Below are positions 62,683-64,000 of a DNA stretch of 64,000 nt, one piece after another; the first letter of the stretch is position 1; each line of letters opens with the position of its first letter. This stretch comes from Lysobacter sp. ISL-50 (GTDB lineage Bacteria > Pseudomonadota > Gammaproteobacteria > Xanthomonadales > Xanthomonadaceae): assembly GCF_018612875.1 (NCBI RefSeq), contig NZ_JAGGRI010000023.1:1-64000 (forward strand). Direction: 5' to 3'. The notes under the pieces are model-generated. The model made no database searches. It worked only from the letters and a program-made list of their open reading frames with translations, and had not been told where the DNA came from. The position numbers were made by a program, and so were the translations under genes.

Positions 62683-63776
62683 GTGCGTGACGCGGCTACG
62701 CTTTTCAATCGACTGGCGGGCCAACCCGCCGGCGACGCGCGTTGGAGGCCCCTGGTCGTCAATGGCCATGACAGCCAACTGTTGGTCACTTCGGTTCTCG
62801 GCGTTAGAGTCAACGTCGCACATGAGCCAACCGATACGAGCATAACTGTTGCCGAGTGGTTCGGTGGCCAGCTAGTATTTTTCCTGGAACGCAGTCGGCG
62901 TACAGAGACTTTCAAAGCATGCTGTTGGAGATCGCGGCCACTATATTTTCGGCGACTTGCAATTTTAAGAGTTTCGCAGACGCAGCGACGCGGCTACTCG
63001 AAGCAGATGCTGGCATGGACCGCGTTGCGTTGATCGGGTCACTATGTCTTAGCCGTCAACGTGTTTTTAGCGGTGTTTCCCGTGTTAGCGCGTGGGAAAA
63101 GCATTCGCCAAGGCGATATGAGGCGAGGTCGAGCAGGCCGGCGATTACTCCTGAATTTCCGGCACAAGCGGCATCCGCAGCTGCCGACGTTGAGCAGCGT
63201 GATGAGAAATACTTCCCGAAGGTGACCGACCACCGTGATGTTAAGGTGCATTCGGTTATCGACGCGCACTTGTGGGATCGTGCGGCTTGGGCGGGCACCG
63301 CCTTCGGTACGCTCGATCTTATGGCACCGCCGTTCTTGGCTTTCATGTTCAGAGACAATGAAGCCGCGACGAAAATCTTTGAGAGATGGCGGGATCGGTT
63401 CGGGATGATCGACAAGGGCGAGGAAATTCACATCGGCATCGTTCGACGTTTCACCGTTGAGCACCCGGCGCATTATGGAATGGTCGTGACATCAAATCAC
63501 CCGACGGATCCATCCGCGGCACGGATCTCCATGCTGGCGTCGCGCTCGCTCACTATGGAGCCCGCCGACGATTCCAATCTGACACGATTCCTCGGCGATT
63601 TCGAGAAAGCCGGCGCCTATCTCTTCATGCCAATGTTGCTGACGCCCGGGCAGCCACCAGTGCTTATGAAAGAACATTCTCTGCTAAAGCGGGAACTTCA
63701 TGTAAAGATGGCCGCAGATATCGCTCCAAACGACCTTGAGAATGTGTTTCTTAAGCTTCGCGGCTTGAAGATGTGA
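62683..63776 (+). pseudogene. Frameshifted gene of unknown function
   Basis: The first frame gives VRDAATLFNRLAGQPAGDAR, LLVTSVLGVRVNVAHEP and VAEWFGGQLVFF. The second continues PGTQSAYRDFQSMLLEIAAT, RLLEADAGMDRVALIGSLCL, HLWDRAAWAGTAFGTLDL, HIGIVRRFTVEHPAHYGMVV and ends ENVFLKLRGLKM. One missing T in the TTTTT run at 62878-62882 restores a single frame of about 365 residues. Coding-like sequence (DLLREEGWIPESES) extends upstream of GTG 62683, so the start may be lost. I do not recognise the family; it is soluble, without signal peptide. A homopolymer indel could also be a sequence error. Confidence 0.6.
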
Positions 63777-63777
63777 A

Positions 63778-64000
63778 TTTACTGCCCTGATCCGAGTGAA
63801 AGAGTAGGCCGGGTTCGGGCTTGCGGCGCCACACCGCCGTTAACAGGCTTGCAGTACCAGATCGGTGTGCTGCGTCGGACGCGTGGCTCAGCCCACCTGA
63901 CGGGAGAACAAATCCAACACGACGGCTAAGTACAGAAAGCCTTCGTGGGTGCGGATGTAGGTGATGTCGGTGACCCAAGTAATGGCATTCCATAAGGACT
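63778..64000 (-). mobile_element. IS3-family transposase (OrfB) remnant
   Basis: Read from the window end, one frame gives [20 protein letters not shown] and [13 protein letters not shown], the first part of the IS3/IS150 DDE integrase core with the first catalytic Asp. A stop follows where GWATRP should begin; another frame then gives LLTAVWRRKPEPGLLFHSDQ with the second catalytic Asp. The match ends at GSKFTSS and unrelated sequence takes over. The nonsense change, a small in-frame loss and a frameshift show it is dead; more of it lies beyond the window. Confidence 0.85.

Overview
The window is high-GC DNA from a gammaproteobacterium of the Xanthomonadaceae, most likely Lysobacter. That assignment is inferred from the gene set: paired secreted S8 proteases, large autotransporters, XseA, IspG, MurB, PyrD and ParC of xanthomonad type, and GC-rich dispersed hairpin repeats between genes. 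No rRNA is present to fix the genus.

Positions 1-46.9 kb read as core chromosome carrying many surface and secretion genes. A partial xseA (minus strand) diverges from ispG and a PAP2 phosphatase. A plus-strand block follows: S8 protease, trimeric autotransporter adhesin, second paralogous S8 protease. The minus-strand run 12.4-23.1 kb holds a small soluble protein, a pectin-acetylesterase-like secreted hydrolase with a coiled-coil partner, the pyrD-murB-DMT transporter operon, two tiny six-cysteine exported proteins around a DUF4190 protein, a membrane protein and an ALDH7-type dehydrogenase, ending beside tRNA-Arg(CCU). From 25 to 32 kb there is a small internally deleted autotransporter and its full-size relative with five exact-length 87-residue repeats. 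An AraC/VOC pair, a short UvrA paralogue, parC, a glutaminyl cyclase, and an RND efflux operon (adaptor, permease, response regulator, histidine kinase) follow. The core ends in an anti-sigma factor that has lost its N-terminus at a repeat element.

From tRNA-Leu(CAG) at 46.9 kb to the window end the DNA looks like a decaying genomic island: a truncated P4-type integrase next to the tRNA, lower and uneven GC, long gene-poor stretches, several frameshifted reading frames and an IS3 transposase remnant at the edge. Its intact cargo includes a secreted protein with six tandem cysteine-pair repeats plus a lipoprotein-like partner, a LuxR-type response regulator, and an RHS polymorphic toxin with a 1-base-overlapping immunity gene.

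Three dispersed repeat families recur between genes and are named here A (CGTCATTCCCGC...GCGGGAATGACG palindromes), B (GGAGGGGCTTCAGCCCCGATG hairpins) and C (GCAAATCCCCC ... CCCCTTTTTCAAAGGGG). They account for most gene-free space in the core part. The most unusual items are the six-cysteine microprotein pair, the mini-autotransporter, the cysteine-repeat protein of the island and the RHS module with its in-frame upstream reading frame.
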